From Medicago truncatula (taxonomy: Eukaryota; Streptophyta; Magnoliopsida; Fabales; Fabaceae), in assembly GCF_003473485.1 (NCBI RefSeq), contig NC_053042.1, forward strand, positions 55,639,762 to 55,703,761: a stretch of DNA of 64,000 nt, read 5' to 3'. The position numbers were made by a program, and so were the translations under genes. The notes under the pieces are model-generated. The model worked only from the letters and a program-made list of their open reading frames with translations, was not told the DNA's origin and made no database searches. Each line of letters begins with the position of its first letter. Within the stretch, counting starts at the first letter, position 1. Positions 22,801-33,912 of the stretch are shown here, in pieces.

Positions 22801-25262
22801 AGTAGTCACGTCGCAAGTTCGCTTTAAATTCAGGGAATTCAAAGTAAACAGGCTCTGCTCTGTCAATACATTTCAGAAAATCATAAAATTTGAAGTGGAA
22901 AACAAGGGAAATATATAGAAGAGTCAAGTAGCATATTTGCAACAGGTGACATACACAGAAGTTGACTTGTACATCACAGCTTTATCAAATAGACGAGCAC
23001 CAAGGGGTCCAGTCAATTCAGGCTTTATGACCTGTTTCATGTCTGCGCCCAGATCATACCGAATAGCTTTCTCATGCACACCAACGCCAAGTGACTCAAA
23101 GTACAGAGCATAATTGGTCAGGGTCAAACGCCCTAGAAAAAGTCAACCAACAACTTAAAATATCATTTAGGTACACGAACGAACAAGGGTTCCTTGTCAG
23201 TAAGTTGTTGTATTGTTCATATATAAAGCAGAAAGAAAAGGCTAACACATTGATCAGCGTCTTCTACGATGGTTTTAAACATACTCTGATCTGCTGGTTT
23301 CATACAACCAGCTTTAAGATATTGTATAGGAGACAAAAATACATAATTGAATAAACTTCCCAAATTTCAATTGAGCATCAAATCCATGAGATTACTCTGT
23401 GTATGTTTTCATGCGAGATACCTTTCATTATATCTAACAATATAAGGCTCACCCTTTGACTACAATAAAGAACAACTGAAGCAAGCCAAGCAACTGTTTG
23501 AATGGTCTAGAAATAATTTATTTAAAATATTTTATTGTGCATTATGTGATCAATTAGTGAAAAGGGAAATTTATTCGATTAAGAAATGAGACACTAACAA
23601 GAATATAAAGAAAAATGATCATCATTTAGCTGAGGGAAATCTTTCTACTGGAAAGTTTGGAGTAACAAAAACAGAAAAACGAAGTTGCTAGCCACCGATG
23701 AGCAGTATCTCACTACTTAATAGTCATAAAAGACGACACATCCATTTCAATATAGGTATGCTTTAGTTTGAGGATTTGAGCACTGAAAATACTCACCAGG
23801 CCATGCGGCAATTCCAATATGTTGAAGAACTGGTTGAGTCGGAATTATGCCATCAACATCCAGTACTATCTCTTCTTCAGCAAGTTGAAGATTTCCAACA
23901 GAACTGGCCAGAACATTTTTAGAATTCCTGATAACCCTGCACAAGTAACTTACTATAAGAAAATAGGGAAGCACACAAACAATGCAGTATGTAGCAGCAA
24001 CACAATCAATGGAAAGGAACCTTACTTATCAAGGGATCTTATGTATTTATCATAAACAAGAAAGTGGAGTCTACGTCCGGAAGAATTGGTGAGCGCATCG
24101 AAAAGATTGTGGACAGTTATTATATCAGCAATAAGAATACAAACAGGAGCTATACGTGAGAAGGCCTCAAGACCAACTGTCTTCTTATCATCAACCTAAA
24201 AAAAATCATTGCAATTGCACACATTATTAGTTAATATTTGAATTGAAAAATGTGATGTTAGTATAGTCTGTGCATATTACTTGGGTTCTGTTTGTATTAG
24301 CTTATTTGAACTTATCTACTAGCATAAGCATTGAGACCGTTTCTGGAAATAACTTATGACACGTCCGTAGACAGTTTTCAACTTATTTCTGTAAGTTCTC
24401 CAGAATAACTTATGAAAACAATTTATAACTTATATAAAAGCAATTATACGATAAGCGTTTATGCCATGAGAGCTTAATTAAGATGTTTATCCAAACATAA
24501 CCTATATACTTTATCCATTCTGATTTATCATTGTATATAGTGTAACCTGAACTGCCATATTTGTGGAACTAGAATAAAACAATGAAGCATCATCCTCATC
24601 ACCAACAGTTTCATCATTACTAGTAGGAGATTCCTGAAATGATTCATTTAATTAATTAATTAACTAGATTAGTACTAATTAGGGAAAGAGGTTAATTAAT
24701 GTAATAATGTGAACCGTTACGAGTTGATCAGCATGAACACTAGGAGCTTCCCAAGCAAGCATAACATCAAACGTGAAACGACGAAACTCAGAATCACTCA
24801 AATAATCAGAAGTTCTACTCAATTTCTGAATAGCTTTAAACGAACAAAATTCAACAAGGTGTCTAGCGTATGTTAAAAGCTCTTTCACTCCAAGAGGAAG
24901 TTCGGAATCAAACGCGTGTTGTAATTCATTTGTAGACACTCCAAGAATCCTACAAAACGCAAAATACGAAGAAATGAATTATAAATAATCGATTAAATGA
25001 AAAAGTTATTGTTGAAAGGAATGAATGAAGGAGAATGAGACTTGGAAGAGGTGGAGACGACTTCGTTGGCGATGGGAGAGAGTTGAGGAATAGGTTTGGG
25101 GGAATTGACGGAGGAGTGATCGGTGATGATGGAATCGGGTTTTTTAAGATGGAAGAGAGATTTCAAAGAGTTGTGGTGATTACGGAGGATAGTTTCCCAC
25201 ATTCCTAACTTAACGCCTCCGTTGGTGGTGGGGGTGGTGGTGGTTTCTTCCTCGGTTTCCAT
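19871..25262 (-). CDS. DUF639 family membrane protein (ten exons)
   Basis: Exons on the minus strand: 25262-25042, 24949-24721, 24633-24547, 24195-24026, 23936-23797, 23132-22955, 22859-22265, 21819-21707, 20960-20717 and 20098-19871. Phases agree throughout and give 734 residues. Exon 2 could instead end at 24715, adding two residues. A polar, Thr-rich start (METEEETTTT) is followed by the DUF639 body, including GVKELLTYARHLVEFCSF, LLAWEAPS, LTNYALYFESLGVG, KAIRYDLGADMKQV and LGIFRYRALKEAF. The C-terminus has hydrophobic segments (TAFLIFGCFVIIR, YLLPTIFLFIAIIML, VALFLVFIAAVFAF, YILLVIFIEC) and ends in a basic tail (KPEECKKRK). The resemblance is to the Arabidopsis DUF639 group. The molecular function of that group is not established, and membrane location is inferred. 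Upstream, the start is close to other AT-rich sequence with no obvious TATA. Confidence 0.9.
21425..21640 (+). pseudogene. Exon-like fragment inside intron 8 of the DUF639 gene, opposite strand
   Basis: A frame of about 60 residues (from MPNSDEPELCPSTCGENAKR to TTLMDNAEVISDIKAF) has non-repeat, normal amino-acid composition. It is preceded by CTTCAG-type acceptor sequence (about 21450) and contains an AG|GTAATA donor-like site at about 21612. It may be an exon of another gene carried in by a transposon. No family was recognised, and chance is possible. Confidence 0.35.
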
Positions 25263-25559
25263 TTCTTCTACAAATTGATTCAGTTCTATTGATTTCGTTT
25301 TCTTTCATGATCGCAAATCGGCGCCAACTTTACTTTCTTTCTTCTCATTCGATAATTGAGATCTTCCACGCTCCCTACCTTTCATGTTTCTCTCAACTTC
25401 TTTCCAGTTTCCACGTCATTTTTTCTTACTACGATATATCAATAAAAATTATTTATATCTGTAAAGAAAATTCTAACAATTGCCCGACACTTGTTGAAAA
25501 TTGTGAATTCAAAGCATTGAAATTTTAAAAAGTAATTTTTTTTATTTAAAATTTATCAA

Positions 25560-25930
25560 TTTTTTTTTATCTTTAATAAATGTTCTAATTTCTAAAGGTA
25601 CTTGTTAACAAGACTTATTTTTCAATGGTTACAAATTCAATTTTAGAGATGATTCAGTCTCATTATCAGTAAGAGTTAGTGTAGTAAATCTTTTTTTGTA
25701 ACAAGTTTAACCATTAGGGTGGTAAAACGTTTGCTTTAGACCCAAAATTTTATATTTTTTTTAACTTGCGTGTGTGCGTGCAAGAAGAGGAGAATGAACA
25801 TCGACCGGTAATGAGATAACAACAACTTTTTTAACTTTGTTGTTTTTACAAGTATTAAAATTAATACAAATTTATCTAAGATCGATAATGTTTCAATAAA
25901 GATATATGAGTCGACTTTATTATCAATTGA
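25560..25930. repeat. Direct repeat, left copy
   Basis: Blocks at 25565-25930 (TAGAGATGATTCAGTC; GAGTTAGTGTAGTAA; ACCATTAG.GTGGTAAAACG; TTTGCTTTAGACC; AATGAGATAACAACAAC; TTATCTAAGATCGA) recur in the same order at about 27010-27690. Part of the set is present a third time at 27475-27600. The pair brackets the PMD/NPF gene fragments and could be old terminal repeats of one element. Confidence 0.65.
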
Positions 25931-25934
25931 AAAA

Positions 25935-26300
25935 ATGGATGCAAAGAGGAGTTGCCCTATTAAGGATTTTATGATGTGTGATGTGAAGCCTAAAACAATA
26001 CAAGATTGGGCTAAATATATGGTAAATCTTGATGCAAGAAAGGTGCAGTGGTCTCCAAAATGGAAGGACATAGACCATATAGTTTTTAAATGTGGAACAT
26101 TCCTAATGTACTACAACCCCCCAGTTTTGGCTTTGAGGCAACTAGGTCATCCTTACAGGGGAGAACCTGCTAAGAAAGCATTAACTACTTTTGTTATATA
26201 TGACATGAATGTAGAAATTGTTGAGACAAGGAGAGTACTAACAAGTTTGGAATGATATTATCAAGGTAGAGGGACGAGAAATTGGAAATAGAAGTTGTGA
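25935..26300 (+). pseudogene. PMD/DUF7745-like fragment
   Basis: A frame of 106 residues (to 26255) holds IVFKCGTFLMYYNP, VLALRQLGHPYRGEPAKK and, in a shifted frame just after, WNDIIKVEGREIGN. The order CG..YNP.LALRQLG.P followed by W..I...GR.E..N.. resembles the plant-mobile-domain-like proteins that are repeated in legume genomes. It lacks the N-terminal half and ends in a stop and frameshift. The resemblance is from memory of the family pattern only. Confidence 0.5.
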
Positions 26301-26311
26301 AGCAAAATACT

Positions 26312-26734
26312 ATGGAAGAGGTGATGAGTGTAAATCTTAGGGCTGGAAATGTTGTTCCGAAGAAAAGGAGGGGCTGGATTCCTCTTCCTTGTTGGTACTC
26401 CCTCACTCTCTCTACCTTGTTTTTTTGTTTTCTTTTTCTTATATTTATTTACAGAAAATGTCATGAATAAATTTATGACATTTGTTTGTCATACATGCAT
26501 GCAGTGTTTGGGATGTTCGATCGAGTGGCTTATTTTGGAGTATCGTCAAATTTGATATTCTATTTGACAAAGAAGCTTCACCACGATACTGTGAGCACCT
26601 CAAATTTTGTCACAAACTGGACTGGCACAATGTTCATATCTCTGATATTAGGAGCTGATGCTCACTCTGGACGGTACTGGACTTTGGTCTTTGGCGCTGT
26701 TTTCTATTTATTAGTTCGTCCGGTTGGTAAGTAA
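26312..26734 (+). pseudogene. NRT1/PTR (NPF) transporter fragment, exons 1-2
   Basis: Exon-1-like sequence starts at the ATG at 26312: VNLRAGNVVPKKRRGWI, like the NPF N-terminus VDL+G..V..+..GW. After an apparent intron (acceptor ATGCAG at 26499-26504), exon 2 gives GMFDRVAYFGVSSNLIFYLT, KLHHDTVSTSNFVTNWTG and LGADAHSGRYWTLVFGAVFY. These match the first two membrane helices of proton-coupled nitrate/peptide carriers, although the conserved E-R of the first helix is D-R and about four residues are missing between LGA and GRYW. A donor-like GTAAGT follows at about 26728. No further exons occur, so it cannot make a transporter. Confidence 0.75.
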
Positions 26735-26892
26735 TTTGTTCTTTAACATTGGCTTTTTTTTAGGCACAAGATAATTAATCTACACGCACTTTTTACAAAT
26801 GCCAAGCAAAATGAATTTACCAACGCAAAATACTATATATATTTGCGTTGTTCACTTAGATAACTACTAAGTTAGAAAACCAGCAAAATACT

Positions 26893-26979
26893 ATGGAAGA
26901 GAGTAGGGTGATGACACTGATGAGTGAATACACACAAGATGATAGTGTAGATCTTAGGGGAAATGTGTTTAGAAAATAA
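26893..26979 (+). pseudogene. Second NPF N-terminal fragment
   Basis: An ATG at 26893 opens 28 codons: MEESRVMTLMSEYTQDDSVD then LRGNVFRK and stop. YTQD..VDLRGN is the typical NPF5-like start. The same CAGCAAAATACTATGGAAGA sequence starts the copy at 26312, so this is a duplicate of exon 1 that lies after, not before, exon 2. Confidence 0.65.
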
Positions 26980-27009
26980 CTTTTTCTACTTCAAATTTAC
27001 TAATTATTT

Positions 27010-27690
27010 TTATTTTTGTATCCTTAATAAGTGTCCTAAAGGCATGATATTTGTTAGCAAGACCTATTTTTTAATGGCTCCAACTACAATTTTAGAGATT
27101 ATTCAGTCCCATTATTAGTGAGAGTTAGTGTAGTAATTTTTTTTTTTGTACAAGCTCAACCATTAGAGTGGTAAAACGTTTGGTGCGTTTGCTTTAGACC
27201 TAAAATTTTATATTTTTTTTAACTTGTGTGAGCATGCACGCGTGTGCGTGCGATAAGAGGAGAAGGAGCATCAACTGGTAATGAGATAACAACAACTTTT
27301 TTTAACCTTAGTCTGTCCTATTTAAATTAATGATCTTTTTTAAAAGTTAGAGGCTAACCTATTTAATAAATTAGATAGGTCGAGTTGGTCTTTAAGTATG
27401 TCGGGTCATAGGCCCCTGACGGATGACCTGACCTATTTCCACCTCTAAGGTCAGTAAAGCCCTTGATTTAGGCCCTAAATTTTATATTTTTTTAACTTCA
27501 TGCGTGTGCGCGCGGGCTTGCGTGTGAGGAGAGAAGGAGACGCATCAGCACTAGTAATGAAATAACAACGACTTTTTTAACTTTGTGATTTTTACAAAAG
27601 TATTATTATTTTAATCACAATTAAAAATAATAAAATTTTATCTAAGATCGACAATGTTTTAACAAAGAATATGAGTTGGCTTTATTATCC
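27010..27690. repeat. Direct repeat, right copy, with internal third copy
   Basis: Matches 25560-25930 block for block, but is interrupted by about 170 bp (27310-27480) that carries a different legume repeat motif (GGTCGAGTTGGTC..CCTGACGGATGACCTGACC) and then repeats the AATTTTATATTTTTTTAAC and GTAATGA.ATAACAAC blocks. Confidence 0.6.
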
Positions 27691-29162
27691 ATTGAAAAAG
27701 AAATCTTAAATAAAATTGATTATGATAATTTAATAAACAATTTTGCATCTAAAAAAGATCAAAAAATAAAATTTATACATAATATGTTTTAAAAATAAAT
27801 ATATTAATTTTATAAGAACATCATTCTTAGAATTTTCTTTATGCCTTAAAGTTGGTTGAGACGGTTTAGTAACGGTGTAACATCTTATGACTAAGTAATA
27901 ATATTTTGAATTCTAAAACATACATAATACGTAACATAAGATGACATCTAGGTAGTCATATTGGTGCCACATGTTATAGGCAAAAACTTTACTTTAGAGA
28001 ATTGGATAGCTCAACTTATTTGAATTAAGTGTCAAGGAGGTATGAGGAAATATTCAAACCGGTAAATAAAAGGCAAAAAATAAAAAAATGCTTTTAAGTG
28101 GATGTTTCATACATTCCATAAAGAGTAGGTGATTCCCTCAAAAAAAAATAAAAAAAGAGTGGATAATTACTTAATAGATCTCGCGTGTTGTTCAAAAGTC
28201 CTTTAAATTTATCGATTTATAACTTCTGATCGCACAAATTTTATCGGAAGATACAACCTAATTGTTGTTTTATGGATCATGAACGGCTTATTAGAGAGGT
28301 TGACTAATCTAAAATGTGTCCATGTAATACATTATAATCCCAACCCACCTTTAGGGTGGACCCCAAATAACCCAACAAAGTGGTGCACTTAGGGGGTATT
28401 TTTGGTCAATCCAGAACATTAGCCCCTACTCTAAATACTTTAATAAATGTCAAATTGGATTGATCTTGCTTAATCTTGATTTTAAATTTATGAGCTGCAA
28501 CTTTCTCCAGCTTACAACCAGAACGAATTTTCATCCTTCTAATAATTCTAGATATACGCTTGCAAGTTGCAATGGTCTAATCTTCCATCCCATACAGGCC
28601 TGCTCAAGATACTTCATTTGGTCCCCTATCATTTACAAATCATGTTTTGTATACTAAATGCACGTCAATTATATTTCACAAGTAACATGCATCTCAATGA
28701 TAAGTATTGTATATCCATTTTTCATCATATAGAGAGGGAACATATACACTACTATATACTTCTAGAAAAAATTGACTTACAAAAATTGATATGTTGTGTG
28801 ATTTTGATTCTCTGCAGCATGTAACATGTTATAGAGCTATTAAATCCAAGAGACACATGAAGTTCTCTTTTAAAATGTAATGACTCTATTATGTCGTGTG
28901 CCTTGAAGACATGTAAACACATATACTGATCAATAAATAAATTTTTCGTTTCCAACTTTTTGAGCAATTGGGATTGAATAATGTTATTAGAACACAACTT
29001 TTGCAGAAAAAGGTGAGACCATTTTCATAATATTCATGAAAAAACTTGTACAATAACAATCTCAAGGAGCTATGAAAGTGAAACTCATGATGAAATAATA
29101 TACATGAGGTTGGTACTAGCTAGTTTCCTCTTACAAAAATAAATCACAAAAAAGATCTATTT
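27691..29162. other. Intergenic downstream of the RING gene; nothing recognised
   Basis: AT-rich, no recognised gene. The 3' UTR of the RING-H2 gene probably lies in its last part. Confidence 0.5.
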
Positions 29163-29573
29163 CTAGTTGTTTGTATGAATTTCAGAAAATAAAGAAGACC
29201 TACAAAGTGGGCAAGAGAATTGACTTCGTTCAAGCCATTGATTAATGCAATTAAAATGAAACACATGCCCACATCTCCTCAACTTGCTCACTCCATCTTC
29301 CCTCTCAAACTCAACTAAACAAATGGAACAAATCTCATCTTCATCTCCGTCTAAATCCTCGAATCGCACTGCCGGTAAGGATGGAATATCTGGAAATTCC
29401 ATCTCTTTGGCTGTACATTTACTTTCATAAGAAAAGAAAAACATGAGGATGAGGCCAAATATGTTTGCAAGTGACATCTTGAGTTGCTTCAATGGGATGA
29501 AAACACATGTGTACAACACAATTGTCACTATCCACAACCTAGATTGACAAACCACAAGACAATTCATCCTCAA
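29163..29573 (-). CDS. RING-H2 zinc-finger protein, membrane-anchored (putative E3 ubiquitin ligase)
   Basis: A single-exon 136-residue protein. An N-terminal hydrophobic segment (LWIVTIVLYTCVFIPL, residues 13-28) and a second (ANIFGLILMFFFS, 36-48) could anchor it in a membrane. The RING-H2 finger uses C82, C85, C101, H103, H106, C109, C121 and C124, with the E2-contact Ile at 84 (CSIC) and Trp at 113 (NQWLERS) as in active plant RING-H2 ligases. The length and layout suit small RHA/XERICO or ATL-type proteins. Without the ATL GLD motif I would not assign it to ATL. Starts at M3 or M33 are also possible, and the last would remove the first hydrophobic segment. The expected role is transfer of ubiquitin from an E2 to an unknown target. 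Confidence 0.88.
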   Translation of the reverse strand: MRMNCLVVCQSRLWIVTIVLYTCVFIPLKQLKMSLANIFGLILMFFFSYESKCTAKEMEFPDIPSLPAVRFEDLDGDEDEICSICLVEFEREDGVSKLRRCGHVFHFNCINQWLERSQFSCPLCRSSLFSEIHTNN

Positions 29574-29710
29574 CTAGGAGTAATATATTAACTTATATCT
29601 TAAAATTACAATGCCTGAATTAAAAGCCTCTCTACACTCTAGATCTGTGTCTCTGTGATGATTTGCTTGCTTTTAATGACAATATGATTTTGAACTGGCA
29701 ATGTCTATCT

Positions 29711-29721
29711 ATCTATATATA
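29711..29721 (-). promoter_or_regulatory. Possible TATA box of the RING-H2 gene
   Basis: On the minus strand TATATATAGAT lies about 140 bp before the RING-H2 ATG, a plausible distance for a leader of about 100 bases. A short TCTA repeat next to it makes chance more likely. Confidence 0.35.
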
Positions 29722-31814
29722 CACACACTTTTCTATGAGAGATGACTTCTTTTTCTTTTTAAATATTTGTATTTGACACACCGGCCTTATGCATAAAATA
29801 ATAATACAATACATGCATCCTAGATTCTTTATTATTAATTACAAAAATAAAACTTGTTGTGTACATTAGCTCTGACTTCGGAGGCTGCTAATGCATGTAG
29901 ATAGTTTTTTAATTGCATATAGGTCAGCTAAATATACTCTCTTTTTTTCCCCCTTAACCTTCATGTTCTCAATTAAAGAGGTTTCCATAATTCAGAGTTT
30001 GGTCAAAAAATAAATTTGGATTTTCCGAAACAAATTGTGTTAACCGAAACTCATCAATAACTTGAGTTCAACCACTTGATTAGCGGCATGGGTTAATATT
30101 ATATTCAAAAGTTTGAAATTGATAGTATAATCAGCATTTTTTTAAGGATCCTTATTAGTATAATAAGTTAGCAGTTCAAGGTCGCAGGTCTTTTTTATAT
30201 GTATGCACTACAGTGGGGTTTGCAAGGCCGGCGCCGATCCCACATTCTATTGATTTGTTAAATACTTATATTATTCATTAATCATAGATACTATGTGCCC
30301 AACACCACCCAGTAATGTATTTTGTTTTGGATTAACTGTTTTTCAAAGCATTACATGAATGTTGACTTTCTATTTTTTTTAGATTTAATTTCATTTGTAA
30401 TTCTGTAATCACTTGATTATTTTGATTGTTACAGCGAATACCTTTATTAATTTCATATACTTAACACTCTTGCACCATCAAAACCTATTCGATTATGTTT
30501 CGTAAATATATATAGCTCATATCATAAAAAGTTATAGAGACATTTGATGGATGGTCCTTATAGTCTACATTCCACCAAATGTCCAAGCTTAAAGGCTGGT
30601 CGTGCTCGCTTTCCTCGTAGTCCGTCGGAAGGTCGTCCTAGTTGGTATCTGCTCTTACTTTGTACATCTATATCACATTTTTTATATCTATACAAAGGCT
30701 AGGGTAGTTGATGGATTCTTGATTGTAATTGTAAACTTCAAAGTGGAAGAACACATTTACATATTATCTACCAACAAAGACTTAATAAAATTGATTGAAC
30801 TCACAATCTAATAACATTGTCACATCAATATATCAATGAAATATAATACCTCTCTTCTCTTAATTAGACTTAAAATTCTTGACAAGTTCGACCTGCGTGT
30901 GTTGGTTTGACTTTTATGTTGCACAATATATGTAATTTGGATTTATTATTTCGTGTAAGGCACCATATGATTTTATTTTACTTGTAGCAACCAATTGATA
31001 GCGATTAAATTAAATAAGTGATAACCATAATGATATTAACGTTGACGAGGGGAAAGTTGAAGTAAATCACAATGTCAACAGGATTAAATATTCAAAATAA
31101 TAATAATGTCAAGTGCCAAAATTGATAGCTTAACCTCCTATTCCTATTAGGGTTTATGGTAGTTTGATTTGATAATTAAACTAAATAGCTTCATCTCTAA
31201 GTATAAAATAGGAAGATAAGTATGGTAATTATAGGCATGGTGTGACTGTGAAGTTGAAGTACCATGCTTTTGCTTCGGGTTCATTCATTCATAAACAATG
31301 AACAATAACCGACCACGTCAAATAACCCGCGTTTCGTATGCACAAACCAAGCACATAAGCTGGCGGAGGAGGAAAAAAATCATTTTTTCATAAGAAAAAA
31401 AAAATATTAAACATAAAAGACATAGGCATAAGGAATGTCCAATGTCTTCTTTTTTTTTTTTAATAGCTAGTTACAAACCCGTGCGAAGCAAAATTTAACT
31501 CCGAATGAAAAATCTTATAAATTACGGAAAGTTGTTGTCCTTTATAAATGTGAAAATCAAAGGTGCGGAAACCAAAATTTTGCAACACTGAACTAAAAAC
31601 ACTACATAAAAAATAACATAACAATTATTGTAATCTCTTATTCCTTAAAGTTAACCCGAAGGCAAAATTTTGTCCTAGATTTAACCTAACTTCTTTGCTT
31701 AATTTTATTGTATTAACCCTATTTAATTTAATCAAAATATTAACGTTAATTGTTAGGAAATCAAAATAAACAAATCGCTCCTAATTTTTCTCTTTAATTT
31801 TATTAAACAAATTA
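29722..31814. other. Intergenic; nothing firmly recognised
   Basis: Mostly AT-rich. A short segment near 30160-30245 (GCAGTTCAAGGTCGCAGG, CCGGCGCCGATCCCAC) could be an eroded SINE or LTR piece. A 69-codon frame at 30602-30811 has no recognisable family. Confidence 0.4.
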
Positions 31815-32080
31815 TATTAACCCTAGATTTAATTTATGCAAAATGGCATATCTTATTTTTAAATGTTAACCCGTGACACAATATTAACCCTAGATTTAAC
31901 CTATTTTTTTGTGTGACTTTACTATATTAACCCTAGATTTAATTTATGCAAAATGTCATCTCTTATTTCTAAATGTTAACTTGGACGCATTATTAACCCT
32001 AGATTTAAACTATTTTTTCGCGTGACTTTACTATATTAACCCTAGATTTAATTTATGCAAAATGTCAGCTCTAATTTTAA
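31815..32080. repeat. Tandem repeat, about 110-bp unit, 2.4 copies
   Basis: TTAACCCTAGATTTAATTTA followed by TGCAAAATG recurs with its CCCTAG at 31821, 31931 and 32040, a period of 110 then 109 bp. Each full unit also holds a second ATTAACCCTAGATTTAA about 65 bp later. The core ACCCTAGA resembles the plant telomere motif ACCCTAAA by one base. Confidence 0.85.
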
Positions 32081-32409
32081 CATAATTTTTCCCTCCACAC
32101 TTTTACATTTAATGTTTATCTAAGGTAAGATAATAACTTATAAGAATCACGGCATAAAAAAAATTCTTTGAAAGGAAAGATGTTAAAACGAGAGAACATT
32201 GTGATTCATCATAAAAATATGTATGTGCTGATTTAGAGATCATATAATCAGTTTATGAGATTAGGAATTGACATAATATTTAGGATGAAAACAATTGGAA
32301 CCAATGATGTGTGAATTATGATTACATATTATCCAAAAGTATAAAAAAAGAGTGTTGTTGTTGTAGAGTTACCAAAAAAGGATTGATACCCATATTTACA
32401 TCAGATGAA

Positions 32410-32634
32410 ATCAAACAAAGAAGTAGCACCGTTGACCAAAAATTAGCTTCTCACCTACCTCTAACATATGTTCTCGGCAAAAGTTGAATCATTGACCGCG
32501 TAAGTATTTTTCGTAACTTGCTCTCTTTGCCGTTATCAAGCGACACTTATACCTTTCTTGAGTTTGTTTGTTGATGAGTGTGATTTTTTCCATGTTCCTT
32601 TTAGAAATGTCATTGATATCTCATTTGGGAAGTG
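32410..32634 (-). pseudogene. B3-domain exon, copy 1 (stop inside)
   Basis: After an acceptor at 32636-32635 the frame gives HFPNEISMTFLKGTWKKITL, then QERYKCRLITAKRASYEKYL, then RGQ and a stop where the second copy has Trp, then FNFCREHMLEVGEKLIF. This is the plant B3 DNA-binding pattern: P..I..., K.ITL, Y.C.., Y.KYL.G.W..F, L.VGDKL.F. The stop destroys the recognition domain in its middle. Confidence 0.75.
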
Positions 32635-33022
32635 CTACGTACAAAACAAATTGTAGTGTTAATTAGATGTTATATATATAAGTACATTTTTAAAACATTT
32701 ACCAAAGCATTATAAAGATCTGTTGTAGCAAAAGAACATGTTCTATTTTGTTCAAGAGATTAGGAAAACAACATTATAATTAACTTGATACTAATTGGAA
32801 TCAATGAAGGAACCAACAATGTGCAGATTAACGTTACATAATAGTTAGGTTTATAAAAAAGACTGCAAGTGTTATACACTAACCAAAAAGGGATTTTTGC
32901 TAATATTTACATCAGACAAAATGAAAAGAACAAATGGCATCCCAAAGTCAAGATAGTTTACGATTACAATCCAAAGTGATGCGTCAAAATAGTAGAAGTT
33001 CAAATAGTTCAGCAACAAAGAT

Positions 33023-33271
33023 CTACTTTGGAAAAACTCGAACATGCAATTTCTTCGGTGACTTTTCGAGATCAAAGATGAGCTTACCACCTTTTCCATC
33101 ACACGTTCTTTGCAGAAATTGAACCACTGCCCACCCCAAGTATTTTTCATAGCTTTCTCTTTCGGCGGTAATGAGGCGACACTTATATTTTCTCTGTGTC
33201 TGGTCATCAATGAGAGTGATTGTTTTGCGTATTCCTTTTAGAATTGTTCTTGACACCTCGTTTGGAAAATG
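33023..33271 (-). pseudogene. B3-domain exon, copy 2 (compensated frameshift)
   Basis: After an acceptor at 33273-33272 the frame reads HFPNEVSRTILKGIRKTITL, QRKYKCRLITAERESYEKYL, then GWAVVQFLQRTCDGKGGKLI and FDLEKSPKKLHVRVFPK with a stop. The middle about 16 residues are out of the B3 frame. The frame at +1 gives GQWFNFCKERVME, the expected B3 sequence. An extra base near 33144 and a net loss of four bases near 33095 cancel each other, so the frame stays open with a scrambled strand in the domain. It may still be transcribed. Confidence 0.7.
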
Positions 33272-33711
33272 CTAAACAGGGAAATAACAACAATATTAGT
33301 TTAATACATATTAACATGGATAAGACGTATGCGAATATAGTTACATATAATTTATAAAATAGAGGTAGCATAAGTGATTTTAAGCTAAAGAAAATGTATC
33401 ATGACTTCTAATTTATCTTCCTAAAAAGGCTAGATAAATGCATTCATGTGCATTATATGAACACCGTTGACCAATTAACATTGTTGACACAAATGGAAAT
33501 TAAGCATCGCTCCCGCATGTGCATCTATAGCTAGCACCATTTGACATTGATGTCTTCGAACATTTGTGCAACTCTCATAATATCATCCAAACTGGTTATG
33601 ATTGAACTTAGTTGCTTTCCAAATAGTGATGCAATATGTATCCTAACACAAATTATGCACATGAAATAAAGAATAATGCAATATGTATTTTTAATTTATG
33701 CGTAAAAAAAT

Positions 33712-33912
33712 TCAAAGCATGTTTGTGCATAAAAAATAAAATAAAAAACAAACCTTGACTAAGTTTATAAATTCAACAATTGGCCTAACCTGAGACATGT
33801 TGAAAAATTCGTTGTACGAAGTACATTGACAAGAAGTCGAACTCTGACTTAAGTTCTGACTGATGCTTTGACTCTGAGCTTGAGAAGTGTTAAGGTCACG
33901 ACAACAATTCAA
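33712..33912 (-). other. Possible upstream exon of the B3 gene remnant
   Basis: A Ser/Gln-rich frame (NTSQAQSQSISQNLSQSSTS, then SQVRPIVEFINLV) ends at an AG|GTTTG donor-like site (about 33754). It lies 440 bp before the B3 exon on the same strand. The linkage is a guess from order and composition. Confidence 0.3.

Noticed and set aside
31821-32060. Interstitial telomere sequence
   Set aside because: The core is ACCCTAGA, spaced about 45-65 bp apart, not an ACCCTAAA array.
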